Notes: generated by a model from the letters alone, not told the origin. Counted from the stretch's first letter, positions 1-9,792 are shown. The stretch is 64,000 bases of DNA from Dietzia sp. JS16-p6b (GCF_003052165.1 NZ_CP024869.1:2576001-2640000), one strand, 5' to 3'. Translations and numbers: made by a program.

Positions 1-324
1 CTGGCGACGCGTCTGCGCGAGACCCGCGCGGTACACGACGTTGTCCAGACGCGACTCGAGGATCTGGAGGAGGTTCTCACCGGTCTTACCGCCGCGGCGG
101 TTGGCCTCCTCGTAGTAGCGACGGAACTGCTTCTCCATCACGCCGTAGGTGAAGCGGGCCTTCTGCTTCTCCTGCAGCTGCGTGCGGTACTCGGACTCCT
201 TGATCCGCGCGCGGCCGTGGTGGCCGGGCGGGAAGGGCCGACGTTCGAATGCGGTGTCCCCACCGACGAGGTCCACGCCCAGACGGCGGGACTTGCGGGT
301 GACGGGGCCGGTGTAACGTGCCAT
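1..324 (-). CDS. rpsD: 30S ribosomal protein S4, 5' part only
   Basis: S4 is a primary 16S rRNA binder that starts assembly of the small subunit. Only the first 108 codons are inside the window; the gene runs off the left edge. The N-terminus reads [16 protein letters not shown]. It is followed by the conserved stretch [18 protein letters not shown] and the start of the S4 RNA-binding domain ([13 protein letters not shown]). There is no cysteine in this N-terminal part, so it is the zinc-free (C-minus) form. It follows rpsK by 22 bases and is the last gene of the infA-rpsM-rpsK-rpsD string seen here; rpoA and rplQ are expected beyond the edge. Confidence 0.97.
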   Translation of the reverse strand, partial: MARYTGPVTRKSRRLGVDLVGGDTAFERRPFPPGHHGRARIKESEYRTQLQEKQKARFTYGVMEKQFRRYYEEANRRGGKTGENLLQILESRLDNVVYRAGLAQTRRQ

Positions 325-346
325 GGTTCTCTACGTTCCTTCCGGC

Positions 347-754
347 TCAGACTCGACGCCGCTTGGGCGGACGACAGCCGTTGTGGGGCTGGGGGGTGAC
401 ATCGGAGATCGTGCCCACCTCGAGGCCTGCGGCCTGGAGTGAACGGATCGCGGTCTCACGACCCGAACCCGGGCCCTTGACAAAGACGTCGACCTTCTTC
501 ATGCCGTGCTCCTGCGCCTTGCGGGCCGCGTTCTCGGCGGCGAGCTGAGCGGCGAAGGGCGTCGACTTGCGCGAGCCCTTGAACCCGACGTGGCCCGAGG
601 ACGCCCAGGCCAGAACGGCACCGGACGGATCGGTGATCGAGACGATCGTGTTGTTGAACGTGCTCTTGATGTGGGCCTGGCCGTGAGCGACGTTCTTCTT
701 CTCCCTGCGACGGCCCGTCTTCTTGGGGCCCGCAGCGCGTGACTTGGGGGGCAT
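347..754 (-). CDS. rpsK: 30S ribosomal protein S11
   Basis: S11 lies in the platform of the 30S subunit and helps shape the mRNA path near the E site. The 135-residue product has the usual length. It contains [10 protein letters not shown], then [16 protein letters not shown], and the conserved C-terminal tail [15 protein letters not shown]. The N-terminal 22 residues are basic and variable, as in other actinobacteria. Its ATG overlaps the rpsM stop by one base (TAATG), a sign of translational coupling. Confidence 0.98.
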   Translation of the reverse strand: MPPKSRAAGPKKTGRRREKKNVAHGQAHIKSTFNNTIVSITDPSGAVLAWASSGHVGFKGSRKSTPFAAQLAAENAARKAQEHGMKKVDVFVKGPGSGRETAIRSLQAAGLEVGTISDVTPQPHNGCRPPKRRRV

Positions 755-1122
755 TACTTCTTCTTTCCGGCGACGGTCTTCTTCGGGCCCTTACGGGACC
801 GGGCGTTGGTCTTGGTGCGCTGTCCGCGGACGGGCAGACCCCGGCGGTGGCGGATGCCCTGGTAGCTGCCGATCTCGATCTTCCGGCGGATATCGCCCTG
901 GATCTCACGGCGGAGGTCACCCTCGACCTTGTAGTTGCCTTCGATGTCGTCACGAAGGACGGTCAGCTGCTCGTCGGTGAGATCCTTGGTGCGCAGGTCC
1001 GGGCTGATCCCGGTCCGCTCGAGGATCTCGACGGCCCGCGTGCGACCGATGCCGAAAATGTAGGTGAGCGCGATCTCCATACGCTTGTCGCGTGGGAGAT
1101 CGACGCCGGCAAGACGTGCCAT
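754..1122 (-). CDS. rpsM: 30S ribosomal protein S13
   Basis: S13 sits in the head of the small subunit and contacts the P-site tRNA and the large subunit (bridge B1). The 122-residue product begins [14 protein letters not shown], carries the helix-hairpin-helix [10 protein letters not shown], and ends in the basic tail [17 protein letters not shown] that reaches towards the tRNA. The usual neighbour rpmJ (L36) is absent between this gene and infA; the 168-base gap codes for nothing I can recognise. Confidence 0.98.
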   Translation of the reverse strand: MARLAGVDLPRDKRMEIALTYIFGIGRTRAVEILERTGISPDLRTKDLTDEQLTVLRDDIEGNYKVEGDLRREIQGDIRRKIEIGSYQGIRHRRGLPVRGQRTKTNARSRKGPKKTVAGKKK

Positions 1123-1290
1123 GTGGCGTTTCTCTTTCGTCGTGCGGTAGGTCTGCTCCCCGACCGTCCCCGCTGGCGCATGGTCATCTCACGATGAGCA
1201 TCCGTCCGGGGCCCTGGCCTCCGCATCCAGGGGTGTGGTACCCGCCTCGCCGACGATGCGGGAAGCGGCTGGTACGGGGAGTTGAGCGAT

Positions 1291-1512
1291 TTACTTGTAG
1301 CGGTAGACGATCCGACCGCGGGTGAGGTCGTACGGCGACAGCTCGACGACCACGCGGTCCTCGGGAAGGATGCGGATGTAGTGCTGCCGCATCTTCCCAC
1401 TGATGTGCGCCAGGACCTTGTGTCCGTTCTCGAGCTCGACGCGGAACATTGCGTTCGGCAACGGCTCGACAACCCGGCCCTCGACCTCGATGGCTCCGTC
1501 TTTCTTTGCCAT
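1291..1512 (-). CDS. infA: translation initiation factor IF-1
   Basis: IF-1 binds the A site of the 30S subunit during initiation. The product is a single OB fold of 73 residues, the normal length, from [16 protein letters not shown] to [13 protein letters not shown] chose the ATG at 1512 because IF-1 proteins begin MAKKDG; an upstream in-frame ATG at 1548 would add 12 non-conserved residues. The gene appears to have its own promoter in the gap after the lipase gene, so it need not depend on read-through from map. Confidence 0.97.
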   Translation of the reverse strand: MAKKDGAIEVEGRVVEPLPNAMFRVELENGHKVLAHISGKMRQHYIRILPEDRVVVELSPYDLTRGRIVYRYK

Positions 1513-1588
1513 GCTGGTAACGGTCCTCCACGATTCCCCGGATGTCATCTACCGGATTCTGGTGCACTGGTGGGCACACCGACGTATA

Positions 1589-1618
1589 AGCCTACGTCAG
1601 TGCGCGGTGCAGTGCCAA
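1589..1618 (-). promoter_or_regulatory. candidate promoter for infA-rpsM-rpsK-rpsD
   Basis: On the minus strand TTGGCA (1613-1618) is followed after 18 bases by TAGGCT (1589-1594). This resembles a housekeeping -35/-10 pair with the actinobacterial TAnnnT -10 form. It lies in the 113-base gap between the lipase stop and infA, about 75 bases before the infA start. This is pattern reading only; no transcription start is known here. Confidence 0.45.
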
Positions 1619-1625
1619 TCGGCGG

Positions 1626-2903
1626 TCATCCGTAGCAGGCGCGTCCCGCCGGGACCCCGTCGAACCGTTCCTGCAGCCAGTTCATCGCCGCCGGCAGCTT
1701 CTCCACCGCGCCGAGGAGATGCTCGGGCGCCAGGCCCGGCTCCCAGGTCAGCGGGGTCCCCTCGCGGCAGTAGCGCGCAGCGGTCTCCTCCGCGTCCCAG
1801 AAGGGCACCAGCGGGTCGGTCCGGGAATGCCACATGAACACCGGCACGCGGGGGGCGACCGGCGACAGTCGCACGCTGTTCTCGGCGAACGCGCGCATCA
1901 GACCCTCCTCGGCGACCAGGTCTCCCCCCTGCAGGACCAGCGGCACGGAGCGGAACGCGCCGAAGAACAGCAGGGAGGCCGTGCACCGCCCCTTCATCTG
2001 CTCGAACAGCGCCCATCCCTCGGGGGTGAGTCTGTCCTCCAGTCGGATGTCCTCCGGGTATTCCCGGGCCATCCCCACGGCGGCGGCGAAGGCCAACCCG
2101 AACGCCGGGTGCGGCCCGTTGCCGATCATCCGGGCCATCGTCGTCATGTCCGTCGGGATACCGCCCTGCGCGACGCCCACGAGGTTGACGTCCGGCGCGT
2201 AGTCGTGGTGCATGACCGAGACCCAGGCACTGGCGATGCCTCCGCCGGAATACCCCAGCGCGCCGAAGCGGCTGTCCCGGGCGTCGAAGCGGGGGTCGTC
2301 GCGCACCGCCCGCATCCCGTCCAGCACGATCCGCGCGGACAGTTGACCACCGGGGTAGGCCACCTTGGGCCCGAGATGGTCGGGAATGATCACCGTCCAC
2401 CCCTGGTCCAACCGGACGCGGAGGAACGCCATCGCGTTGTCCTGCGCGGTCTCCAGGGTCGGGTTGACCAGGGTCTCCGTGGGGGCGCACCGCTGGCCGA
2501 GGGCGTTCAGGTAGTGCTGGTAGCTCAGGACCGGCCCGTTGGGTCGGGCGTGGGGCGGCCGGACCACCGTCGCCGTCGCGAGGATCGGACGATCCCGGGT
2601 GTCGGTCGACCGGTACGCGATCTCCGTCACCTCGTACCCGGCGAACGCCGGCATGGTCACGACGCGGGTGTTGATCACCTCACCGAGTGCCGCTCCCGCG
2701 AGCACCGCGGGGTCGGCGTGATAGAACGGCGCCGGCTGCGGGTCCTCCATGAGGGATCCCGTTCCGCCCTCCATGACCGACTGGGCCCCCGCCGAGGGGG
2801 CTGGTCCCGTGAGCTGGGCCAGGATCACGAGCACCGCGAGGGCGGCCGCGATCGCCGCGCGCGTCGAGGTGGTGGTTCGGCGCACGTGTGGGTGAACGGG
2901 CAT
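1626..2903 (-). CDS. secreted lipase (LIP family alpha/beta hydrolase)
   Basis: This is a predicted exported lipase/esterase of 425 residues. It has a basic N-terminus, a hydrophobic stretch at about residues 15-32, and a likely signal-peptidase site near SAGAQS at about 37-42. The nucleophile elbow is GYSGGG, with serine 219. Later in the chain, HSRTDPLVPF supplies a plausible catalytic aspartate and LAPEHLL a plausible histidine. This arrangement fits the secretory lipase family (PF03583). The ATG at 2903 is preferred over one at 2942, because it has GAAAGG just upstream and puts the signal peptide at the very N-terminus. The gene lies between map and infA, inside a ribosomal gene string, where it has no obvious role. 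The substrate is unknown; triacylglycerols or wax esters are possible. Confidence 0.85.
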   Translation of the reverse strand: MPVHPHVRRTTTSTRAAIAAALAVLVILAQLTGPAPSAGAQSVMEGGTGSLMEDPQPAPFYHADPAVLAGAALGEVINTRVVTMPAFAGYEVTEIAYRSTDTRDRPILATATVVRPPHARPNGPVLSYQHYLNALGQRCAPTETLVNPTLETAQDNAMAFLRVRLDQGWTVIIPDHLGPKVAYPGGQLSARIVLDGMRAVRDDPRFDARDSRFGALGYSGGGIASAWVSVMHHDYAPDVNLVGVAQGGIPTDMTTMARMIGNGPHPAFGLAFAAAVGMAREYPEDIRLEDRLTPEGWALFEQMKGRCTASLLFFGAFRSVPLVLQGGDLVAEEGLMRAFAENSVRLSPVAPRVPVFMWHSRTDPLVPFWDAEETAARYCREGTPLTWEPGLAPEHLLGAVEKLPAAMNWLQERFDGVPAGRACYG

Positions 2904-3005
2904 GCCCTGACCTTTCGGGCCGGTGGTCGACAGTGGGAACACCCTAACCCGGACCCGTCTGCCACCGGCACGGCTCCCCCGGGCGCCGCCCGGTCCGTAC
3001 GGGAC

Positions 3006-3809
3006 TCAGTCTCGGGGGCGGGGGGTGAGCACCCGTGGGCCGTGGGCGGTGACGGCGACCGTGTGCTCCCAGTGCGACGACGGCGAGCCGTCGACCGTGA
3101 CGACGGTCCAGTCGTCCGCCAGGGTCCGGGTGTCGGTTTCCCCACCGAGAACCAACATCGGCTCGACGGCCAGGACCGACCCCTCCTGGAGCCTCGGCCC
3201 CTTGCCCGGCTTGCCCTCGTTGGCGAGGAAAGGCCACTCGTGCATCTCACGCCCGATCCCGTGCCCACCGAACCCGTCGACGATGCCGAGGGCGACGCCG
3301 TGGCGCTGTTCCGCGCGGCGGGTGGCGAGCTCGAGGGCATGGGAGACGTCGGTCAGCCGGTTTCCCGGCGACATCGCCAGGATGCCCTCCTCGAGGACCT
3401 CGCGGGTCGCCTGGTTGAGGAGGGCGACATCGGGGTCCAGCTCGCCGACGCCGAAGGTCCAGGCGGAGTCCCCGTGCCACCCGTCGAGGATGGCGCCGCA
3501 GTCGACCGAGACCAGGTCACCCTCGCGGAGCACGGTGGCCGATCCCGGGATACCGTGCACGACCACCTCGTTGACCGAGGAACAGATCGAGCCGGGGAAG
3601 CCCTCGTACCCCTTGAACGAGGGCACCGCGCCGGCGTCCCGGATCAGTTGGTCGACGAGCTCGTCGAGATCCGCTGTGGTCGCGCCGGGCACCGCGGCGT
3701 CGCGGGCGGCCACGAGCGCGCGACCGACGATCCGGCCGGCCGCCTCCATCGCGTCCAGCTCACCGGGGGTACGCGCGGTGACGACGCTGGTGCGCGACCG
3801 GCCGAACAC
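3006..3809 (-). CDS. map: methionine aminopeptidase, type I
   Basis: This cytosolic metalloprotease removes the initiator methionine from new proteins. The 267-residue product has the pita-bread fold signatures. The metal ligands are visible as the aspartates in VSVDCG and HGDSAWTFG, the histidine in [13 protein letters not shown], and the glutamates in VLAVEPM and HWEHTVAV. The start is GTG at 3809, six bases beyond the adk stop. A short N-terminal MFGRSRTS precedes the typical [16 protein letters not shown]; an internal GTG a few codons on is a possible alternative. It forms a unit with secY and adk, as in many Gram-positive spc operons. Confidence 0.96.
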   Translation of the reverse strand: MFGRSRTSVVTARTPGELDAMEAAGRIVGRALVAARDAAVPGATTADLDELVDQLIRDAGAVPSFKGYEGFPGSICSSVNEVVVHGIPGSATVLREGDLVSVDCGAILDGWHGDSAWTFGVGELDPDVALLNQATREVLEEGILAMSPGNRLTDVSHALELATRRAEQRHGVALGIVDGFGGHGIGREMHEWPFLANEGKPGKGPRLQEGSVLAVEPMLVLGGETDTRTLADDWTVVTVDGSPSSHWEHTVAVTAHGPRVLTPRPRD

Positions 3810-3815
3810 GTCGGA

Positions 3816-4361
3816 TCAGCGATCCAGCGCGGCCAGGGCGCGCGCGTTGATCTCGTCCACCTCGCCCACCGCGTCGACGGTGGTGACGTCCGCGCCGTAG
3901 TACTCGAGAAGGGGTGCGGTCTCGGAGCGGTACACCGCCATGCGGTTGCGGATCACGTCCTCGGTGTCGTCCTCGCGGCCACGGGCCAGCATCCGCGCGA
4001 CCACGGTGTCCTCGTCGACCTTGAACTCGATCACGGCGTCGAGCTCCTGACCCGCCGCGGCGAGCATCTCCTTGAGCGCGTCCGCCTGCTCCACGCTGCG
4101 GGGGTACCCGTCGAGCAGGAAGCCCTCCGTGGCGTCGGGCTCGGCGATACGGGCCTCGACCATCCGGTTGGTGACGTCCGCGGGAACGAGGTTCCCGGCG
4201 TCGATGTAGGACTTGGCCTCCATGCCGAGGTCCGTCCCCTGCGAGATGTTGGCGCGGAAGAGATCACCCGTGGAGATGTGCGGCACGCCGAGCTTCTCGG
4301 AGAGCAGGGCCGCCTGGGTTCCCTTGCCGGCACCGGGAGGGCCGAGGAGGACGAGACGCAT
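3816..4361 (-). CDS. adk: adenylate kinase
   Basis: The enzyme interconverts ATP + AMP and 2 ADP. The product has 181 residues, the short-LID form usual in actinobacteria, without the zinc-binding LID. The P-loop [10 protein letters not shown] is at the N-terminus, the AMP-binding segment HISTGDLFR and the family signature FLLDGYPRS follow, and [15 protein letters not shown] lies in the LID region. It lies 49 bases after secY and six before map. Confidence 0.98.
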   Translation of the reverse strand: MRLVLLGPPGAGKGTQAALLSEKLGVPHISTGDLFRANISQGTDLGMEAKSYIDAGNLVPADVTNRMVEARIAEPDATEGFLLDGYPRSVEQADALKEMLAAAGQELDAVIEFKVDEDTVVARMLARGREDDTEDVIRNRMAVYRSETAPLLEYYGADVTTVDAVGEVDEINARALAALDR

Positions 4362-4410
4362 GGTGAGGACCAGCCTTTCTACAGTGTGATGTGCTCGGGG
4401 TCGCGAACGC

Positions 4411-5733
4411 CTACTTGAGGAAGCCCTCGTAGTTGCGCTGCATGAGCTGCGCCTCGATCTGCTTCACGGTGTCGAGACCCACGGACACCATGATGAGCAC
4501 AGCGGTGCCACCGAACGGCATGTTCTGCATGTCACCACCCCCACTGCCCATGTCGAGGAAGATGTTGGGCAGCACGGCGATCAACCCGAGATACAGCGAT
4601 CCGAACAGCAGGATCCGGTTGAGCACGTAGCCGAGGTACTCGGCCGTCGGGCGCCCCGGGCGGATGCCCGGGATGAACCCGCCGTACTTCTTCATGTTCT
4701 CGGCCTGCTCCATCGGGTCGAACTGGATGGCCACGTAGAAGTACGCGAAGAAGATGATCAACGCGAAGTACAGCAGGATATAGCCCCAGCTGGACGGGTT
4801 CTGCAGGTACTGCATGACGTAGCGCTGCCAGAAGCCGTCCGCCGCCGGCTCGGGACCCTGGATCAACTGGGTGATGAGGATCGGCACGTACATCATCGAG
4901 GACGCGAAGATCACCGGGATGACGCCGGCCTGGTTGACCTTGAGCGGCAGGTAGGTGGAGGTGCCCCCGTACTGACGCCGGCCGACCATGCGCTTGGCGT
5001 ACTGGACCGGGATTCGACGCTGGCCCTGTTCGACGAAGACGACCGCGACCACGATCAGGACCACCGCGAACATGACCGCCGTGAACTTGAGCGTCGAGGA
5101 GTTCTGGTAGATGTTGACGCCCTCGGCGGGGATCCTCGAGGCGATGCCGGCGAAGATCAGGAGCGACATGCCGTTGCCGACCCCGCGGTCGGTGATGAGC
5201 TCACCGAACCACATGACGAGAGCGGCGCCGGCTGTCATCACGATGACGATGGTGACGAGCGTCAGGATGTCGTTGTCCATGAGGACCGACTCCCCGTTGC
5301 CCAGCAGCTGCCCCCGGTCGGCCAGGGCCACGATGCCCGCGGACTGCAGAAGGGCGAGCGCGATGGTGAGATACCGCGTGTACTGCGTCATCTTGGCCTG
5401 ACCGGACTGCCCCTCCTTCTTGAGCTGCTCGAAGTAGGGGATCACCACGGTGAGCAGCTGCACGATGATGCTCGCCGTGATGTACGGCATGATGCCGATC
5501 GCGAACACGGACAGCTGCAGGAGCGCCCCGCCGGAGAACAGGTTGACCAGGGAGTACAACTGCGCGTTGTCTCCGGTCAGGGCGGTGTCGAGCAGGCCCC
5601 GGAGCTTGGGGTAGTCGACACCGGGCGACGGGATCTGCGCGCCGATGCGGTAGAGGATGATGATCCCGAGGGTGAAGAGGATCTTCTTCCTCAGGTCCCG
5701 GTCCTTGATCGCGGACGCGAGTGCGGAGAGCAC
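4411..5733 (-). CDS. secY: protein translocase subunit SecY
   Basis: SecY is the channel subunit of the SecYEG protein exporter in the plasma membrane. The 440-residue product has ten predicted membrane helices and the family signatures [18 protein letters not shown] and [12 protein letters not shown]. The start is GTG at 5733 with AGGAGG four to five bases upstream. The ATG two bases earlier is out of frame. A strong hairpin region separates it from rplO, so secY-adk-map probably has its own promoter or is attenuated relative to the upstream ribosomal genes. Confidence 0.98.
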   Translation of the reverse strand: MLSALASAIKDRDLRKKILFTLGIIILYRIGAQIPSPGVDYPKLRGLLDTALTGDNAQLYSLVNLFSGGALLQLSVFAIGIMPYITASIIVQLLTVVIPYFEQLKKEGQSGQAKMTQYTRYLTIALALLQSAGIVALADRGQLLGNGESVLMDNDILTLVTIVIVMTAGAALVMWFGELITDRGVGNGMSLLIFAGIASRIPAEGVNIYQNSSTLKFTAVMFAVVLIVVAVVFVEQGQRRIPVQYAKRMVGRRQYGGTSTYLPLKVNQAGVIPVIFASSMMYVPILITQLIQGPEPAADGFWQRYVMQYLQNPSSWGYILLYFALIIFFAYFYVAIQFDPMEQAENMKKYGGFIPGIRPGRPTAEYLGYVLNRILLFGSLYLGLIAVLPNIFLDMGSGGGDMQNMPFGGTAVLIMVSVGLDTVKQIEAQLMQRNYEGFLK

Positions 5734-5859
5734 ATGTCCTCCTGGTCATGGACGGCCCGTGGCCGCCACCTTCGTCGAATGCCGATGCGTCGGGGAGGTC
5801 AGACCGGCGGCAGTGAGCCGGGCCCCGAACGCACAACAAGAAAAACTGTATCAAGATGA

Positions 5860-5930
5860 GTGCAGGGGCCGGATCCGAGACTCTCGGACCCGACCCCTGC
5901 ACCCGTCAGCCGGTCCCCTCACGGGGACCG
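5860..5930 (-). terminator. double hairpin between rplO and secY
   Basis: Two inverted repeats follow the rplO stop codon in the direction of transcription. The first is CGGTCCCC-TCAC-GGGGACCG at 5911-5930. The second and larger one is at 5860-5902, with arms of 21 bases matching at 19 positions. About 15 bases further on lies a T-rich run (AGTTTTTCTTG on the minus strand). This fits a terminator or attenuator dividing the spc genes from secY-adk-map. Confidence 0.7.
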
Positions 5931-5938
5931 TCGGGGAC

Positions 5939-6388
5939 TCAGGCCCCGGCCTCCGACACGCTTCCGCCGGCGGCCTCGATCTTGGACTTCGCCGACGCGG
6001 AGACCTTGTCGGCGGCCACGGTCACGGCCACGGAGATGTCCCCGTCGCCCAGGACCTTGACCGGCTGGTTCTTGCGGACGGCGCCTGCGGCGACGAGCTC
6101 GGCCACGCCGACCTGCCCACCGGAGGGGAACAACCGCTGGATGTCGGACACGTTGACGACCTGGAAGACGACCTTGTTGCGGTTCTTGAAGCCCTTGAGC
6201 TTCGGGAGCCGCATGTGGATCGGCATCTGGCCACCCTCGAACGCCGCGGGGACGTTCTTGCGTGCCTTGGTGCCCTTGGTACCGCGACCGGCGGTCTTGC
6301 CGCCCTTACCGCCCTCACCACGACCCACGCGGGTCTTGTCGGTGTGGGCGCCGGGTGCCGGGCGCAGGTGGTGCAACTTGATGGTCAT
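5939..6388 (-). CDS. rplO: 50S ribosomal protein L15
   Basis: L15 is a late-assembly protein of the large subunit. The 149-residue product begins [15 protein letters not shown] and has the glycine- and basic-rich extension [19 protein letters not shown] that threads into 23S rRNA, then the globular part with [16 protein letters not shown] chose the ATG at 6388, preceded by ACGGAG. A GTG two codons upstream, overlapping the rpmD stop, is also possible. Confidence 0.97.
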   Translation of the reverse strand: MTIKLHHLRPAPGAHTDKTRVGRGEGGKGGKTAGRGTKGTKARKNVPAAFEGGQMPIHMRLPKLKGFKNRNKVVFQVVNVSDIQRLFPSGGQVGVAELVAAGAVRKNQPVKVLGDGDISVAVTVAADKVSASAKSKIEAAGGSVSEAGA

Positions 6389-6390
6389 GC

Positions 6391-6573
6391 TCACTCCGTC
6401 TCTTCGACCACGACGAGGTGGTTCACGACGTTGATGAGACCCCGTGTCTGGGCGTTGTCCTCACGGACGACCGTCTTCCGGATGCCCTTGAGTCCCAACG
6501 TCCGCAGGGAGTCCTTCTGGTTCTGCTTGGTCCCGACCGTGCCGCGGACCTGGGTGATCTTGAGGTTGGCCAT
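6391..6573 (-). CDS. rpmD: 50S ribosomal protein L30
   Basis: L30 is a small 23S rRNA-binding protein; the product has 60 residues, the bacterial length. The conserved core [19 protein letters not shown] and [11 protein letters not shown] is clear. It sits between rpsE and rplO in the standard spc order, three bases after rpsE, and its stop lies two bases from the rplO ATG. Confidence 0.98.
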   Translation of the reverse strand: MANLKITQVRGTVGTKQNQKDSLRTLGLKGIRKTVVREDNAQTRGLINVVNHLVVVEETE

Positions 6574-6576
6574 GAT

Positions 6577-7242
6577 CTACGCCCCCTGTCCGGCACGTGC
6601 GCGGAGCATGCCCGCGGGAGCGACGTCCTCGATGGGCAGGCCGCGGCGGGCCGCGACCTCCTCGGGACGATGCAGACCCTTGAGCGCTGCCACCGTCGCG
6701 TGAACGACGTTGATGGCGTTGTCCGACCCCAGCGACTTGCACAGGATGTCGTGCACGCCGGCGCACTCGAGGACGGCGCGCGCGGCGCCGCCGGCGATCA
6801 CACCGGTACCCGGAGAGGCCGGGCGGAGCATGACGACGCCCGCAGCGGCCTCACCCTGGATCGGGTGCGGGATGGTGGAGCCGATGAGCGGGACGCGGAA
6901 GAAGTTCTTCCGTGCCTCCTCCGACCCCTTCTGGATCGCCGCCGGCACCTCCTTGGCCTTGCCGTACCCGACGCCGACCATGCCGTTGCCGTCGCCCAGG
7001 ATCACGAGGGCGGTGAAGCTGAACCGCCGACCGCCCTTGACGACCTTGGACACGCGGTTGATGGTCACGACGCGCTCGATGAACTGTGACTTCTCGTCGT
7101 CGCGGCCCCCGCGACGATCGTTTCCGCCACGGCCGCGGCCCCCGCCGCCGCTGCGGCCGGCCTGGGCGTTGTCGTTGGTGGTGGTGGTCTTGTTGTCCGC
7201 GGCGGGCCCGGTGCCGCCGTCACGACGCTGACGTCCCGGCAT
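6577..7242 (-). CDS. rpsE: 30S ribosomal protein S5
   Basis: S5 lines the mRNA entry tunnel and influences decoding accuracy. The product has 221 residues. The conserved part starts at about residue 50 ([20 protein letters not shown]), with the RNA-binding double-stranded fold through [19 protein letters not shown] and then [18 protein letters not shown] low-complexity, Gly/Arg/Asn-rich N-terminal extension of about 48 residues precedes it, as is common in actinobacterial S5. Confidence 0.98.
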   Translation of the reverse strand: MPGRQRRDGGTGPAADNKTTTTNDNAQAGRSGGGGRGRGGNDRRGGRDDEKSQFIERVVTINRVSKVVKGGRRFSFTALVILGDGNGMVGVGYGKAKEVPAAIQKGSEEARKNFFRVPLIGSTIPHPIQGEAAAGVVMLRPASPGTGVIAGGAARAVLECAGVHDILCKSLGSDNAINVVHATVAALKGLHRPEEVAARRGLPIEDVAPAGMLRARAGQGA

Positions 7243-7285
7243 CAGACGGTCCTTCCGTTAAAGGTCAGTGCAGTGGTGTTGGTCA

Positions 7286-7681
7286 TCAGAACTCCAGCCC
7301 ACCCTCGCGGGCGGCGTCGGCCAACGACGCGATCCGGCCGTGGTACTTGTTGCCACCACGGTCGAACACGACGGCGTCGATGCCGGCTGCCTTGGCGCGC
7401 TCGGCCAGGAGCTGGCCGACCTTGGCGCTGCGGTCCTTCTTGTCGCCCTCGAGAGTGCGCACCTCGGCCTCGATCGTCGACGCCGCGGCCAGCGTGTGGC
7501 CGGCCTGGTCGTCGATGATCTGGGCGTGGATGTGACGCGAGGACCGGTTGACGACCAGCCGCGGACGCTGGGGGGTGCCGGCGACCTTCTTGCGGAGGCG
7601 GTAGTGGCGCCGGGCGCGGCTGACTCGACGCGCCGTCGAGACATCGGTACCCAGCGGGGAACGCTTCTGTGTGCTGCTCAT
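7286..7681 (-). CDS. rplR: 50S ribosomal protein L18
   Basis: L18 binds 5S rRNA and docks it on the large subunit with L5 and L25. The 131-residue product contains [20 protein letters not shown], the 5S-binding basic part, and ends [20 protein letters not shown] with the usual terminal GGLEF. The ATG at 7681 is used; a GTG two codons upstream that overlaps the rplF stop is an alternative. Confidence 0.97.
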   Translation of the reverse strand: MSSTQKRSPLGTDVSTARRVSRARRHYRLRKKVAGTPQRPRLVVNRSSRHIHAQIIDDQAGHTLAAASTIEAEVRTLEGDKKDRSAKVGQLLAERAKAAGIDAVVFDRGGNKYHGRIASLADAAREGGLEF

Positions 7682-7683
7682 GG

Positions 7684-8220
7684 TCACTTACCCGTCTTTC
7701 CGACCTTGCGACGGACCTGCTCGCCCTCGTAACGGATGCCCTTGCCCTTGTACGGGTCGTGCTTCCGCAGACGCTTGATGTTGGCGGCGATCTGGCCCAC
7801 CTGCTGCTTGTCGATCCCGGAGATCGAGAACTTCGTGGCCCCCTCGACGGCGAAGGTGATGCCGTCGGGTGCCGCGATCGGCACGGGGTGCGAGTAGCCG
7901 AGGGCGAACTCGAGGTCCTGGCCCTTGGCCACGACGCGGTAGCCCACGCCGAAGATCTCCATCTTCTGCACGTACCCCTCGGTGACTCCCACGACCATGT
8001 TGTTGACCAGGGAACGGGAGAGACCGTGCAGGGAGCGGTTGTCGCGGTGGTCGTCGGGACGGTTCACCGTGAGGGTGCCCTCCTCGACCGTCACCGTGAT
8101 CGGTGCGGGCAGGTCCTGGGTGAGCTCACCCTTGGGACCCTTGACGGTGATCGTCTGGCCGTCGACCTTGATGTCGACTCCGGACGGAACGGTGATCGGA
8201 GCCTTGCCGATACGTGACAT
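7684..8220 (-). CDS. rplF: 50S ribosomal protein L6
   Basis: L6 lies near the factor-binding site of the large subunit. The 178-residue product begins [15 protein letters not shown] and has the two L6 repeats, with [17 protein letters not shown] in the first and the conserved C-terminal [19 protein letters not shown]. The reading frame stays open upstream into rpsH, but the L6 start at 8220 is unambiguous from homology. It follows rpsH by ten bases. Confidence 0.98.
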   Translation of the reverse strand: MSRIGKAPITVPSGVDIKVDGQTITVKGPKGELTQDLPAPITVTVEEGTLTVNRPDDHRDNRSLHGLSRSLVNNMVVGVTEGYVQKMEIFGVGYRVVAKGQDLEFALGYSHPVPIAAPDGITFAVEGATKFSISGIDKQQVGQIAANIKRLRKHDPYKGKGIRYEGEQVRRKVGKTGK

Positions 8221-8230
8221 ATCTCGCCCC

Positions 8231-8629
8231 TTACCAGACGTAGGCGAGGACTTCCCCGCCCACCTTCTTGTTGTTCGCCTGACGGTCCGTGAGCAGACCC
8301 TGGGAGGTCGAGATGATCGCGATACCGAGGCCGCCGAGGACCTTGGGCAGGCCGGTGGACTTGGCGTACACGCGGAGACCCGGCTTGGAGACTCGCTTGA
8401 TGCCCTGGAGGCTGCGCTGGCGCGACGGGCCGTACTTGAGGTCGATGGTGAGCTTCTTGCCCACCTCGGCGTCCTCGACGGTGTAGTCGCTGATGTAACC
8501 CTCTTGCTTGAGGATCGCCGCGATGTTGCCCTTGAGCTTGGAATGCGGCATGGAGACGGTGTCGTGGAACGCCGAGTTGGCGTTACGCACACGCGTCAGC
8601 ATGTCCGCGATGGGGTCGGTCATCGACAT
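8231..8629 (-). CDS. rpsH: 30S ribosomal protein S8
   Basis: S8 binds the central domain of 16S rRNA and in many bacteria also represses its own operon. The 132-residue product begins [18 protein letters not shown] and ends with the conserved [20 protein letters not shown] and EVLAYVW. The ATG at 8629 gives the typical actinobacterial N-terminus; an upstream in-frame ATG at 8665 adds non-conserved residues. The 272-base gap upstream, where rpsN (S14) usually sits, holds no recognisable gene. Confidence 0.97.
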   Translation of the reverse strand: MSMTDPIADMLTRVRNANSAFHDTVSMPHSKLKGNIAAILKQEGYISDYTVEDAEVGKKLTIDLKYGPSRQRSLQGIKRVSKPGLRVYAKSTGLPKVLGGLGIAIISTSQGLLTDRQANNKKVGGEVLAYVW

Positions 8630-8901
8630 GGAGTTACCATGTTCCTTTCTCGTCACGGTTCCCATGCAGCACGGTCCGCGCCGACCTGTGGGCCGGCCCC
8701 GTCCGTCGTGGGCCTATCACGAAGAGTTCGAATGTTCGGTTGTGTGGGTGCCGCCGATCGTCGCCGATCTAAAGCGGAACCCGCCGTGCGTGACGCTCTT
8801 CTCGTCATTCACGACCCGACGGCTGGGCCGTCTGCCCGCCGCCGGGGACCCGCTGGATGCGGTGCCCCGACGCGGACGGCCGGTCCGGCCCGAGGAGGGG
8901 G

Positions 8902-9474
8902 TCAGTCCTCCTTGAAGGGGAAGCCGAGGTGCTTGAGCAGCGCCCGACCTTCTTCGTCGTTCGTCGCGGTGGTGACCACCGTGATGTCCATGCCCCGGGG
9001 GCGGTCGACCTTGTCCACGTCGATCTCGTAGAACATGGTCTGCTCGTTGAGGCCGAAGGTGTAGTTCCCGTGACCGTCGAACTGCTTGCCCGACAGGCCG
9101 CGGAAGTCGCGGATACGCGGGAGGGCGATCGTCGTCAGGCGATCGAGGAACTCCCACATGCGGTCACCGCGGAGCGTCACACGGGCGCCGATGGGCATGC
9201 CCTCGCGGAGCTTGAACTGCGCGATGGACTTGCGGGCCCGACGGACCTGCGGCTTCTGGCCGGTGATGAGCGTGAGGTCGTTGATGGCGCCGTTGATCAG
9301 CTTGGCGTCACGGGCGGCGTCGCCGACGCCCATGTTGACGACGACCTTGACGACGCCGGGGATCTGCATGACGTTCGCGTACTCGAACGTCTCGTTCAGC
9401 GCCGGCCTGATCTCGGAGCTGTACCGGGCCTTGAGGCGCGGGGTGTACGCGGTGGGAAGTGCGGTGTCGGTCAT
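8902..9474 (-). CDS. rplE: 50S ribosomal protein L5
   Basis: L5 binds 5S rRNA and touches the P-site tRNA. The 190-residue product contains [38 protein letters not shown] and the C-terminal [20 protein letters not shown]. The ATG at 9474 has AAGGA nine bases upstream. A GTG at 9480 overlapping the rplX stop is too close to the same site to be likely. Confidence 0.98.
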   Translation of the reverse strand: MTDTALPTAYTPRLKARYSSEIRPALNETFEYANVMQIPGVVKVVVNMGVGDAARDAKLINGAINDLTLITGQKPQVRRARKSIAQFKLREGMPIGARVTLRGDRMWEFLDRLTTIALPRIRDFRGLSGKQFDGHGNYTFGLNEQTMFYEIDVDKVDRPRGMDITVVTTATNDEEGRALLKHLGFPFKED

Positions 9475-9476
9475 GG

Positions 9477-9791
9477 TCACAGGTCCTTCCCGGTCTTGCG
9501 CGAGACCCGGACGCGCTTACCGTTCTCGTCGGTGCGGATTCCGACGCGCGACGGGGTGCCGTCGGCGTCCACGACCATCACGTTGGACACGTGGATCGGG
9601 GCCTCCTGCGTGACGATGCCACCGGAGGAGGCACCACGCTCGGCAGCCGAGTTGGCGGTGTGCTTCTTGATGCGGTTCACGCCCTCGACGAGGACCTTCT
9701 CCTGCGCCGGGTAGGCCTGGATGACCTTGCCCTTGGCGCCCTTGTCCTTGCCGGCGATGACGAGCACCGTGTCGCCCTTGTGGACCTTCAT
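9477..9791 (-). CDS. rplX: 50S ribosomal protein L24
   Basis: L24 is an early assembly protein at the exit-tunnel rim. The 104-residue product begins [20 protein letters not shown] with the KOW motif and continues [13 protein letters not shown]. The start at 9791 is given by the family N-terminus. The frame is open far upstream through rplN, which is a GC-rich artefact. It lies one base after the rplN stop. Confidence 0.98.
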   Translation of the reverse strand: MKVHKGDTVLVIAGKDKGAKGKVIQAYPAQEKVLVEGVNRIKKHTANSAAERGASSGGIVTQEAPIHVSNVMVVDADGTPSRVGIRTDENGKRVRVSRKTGKDL

Positions 9792-9792
9792 G

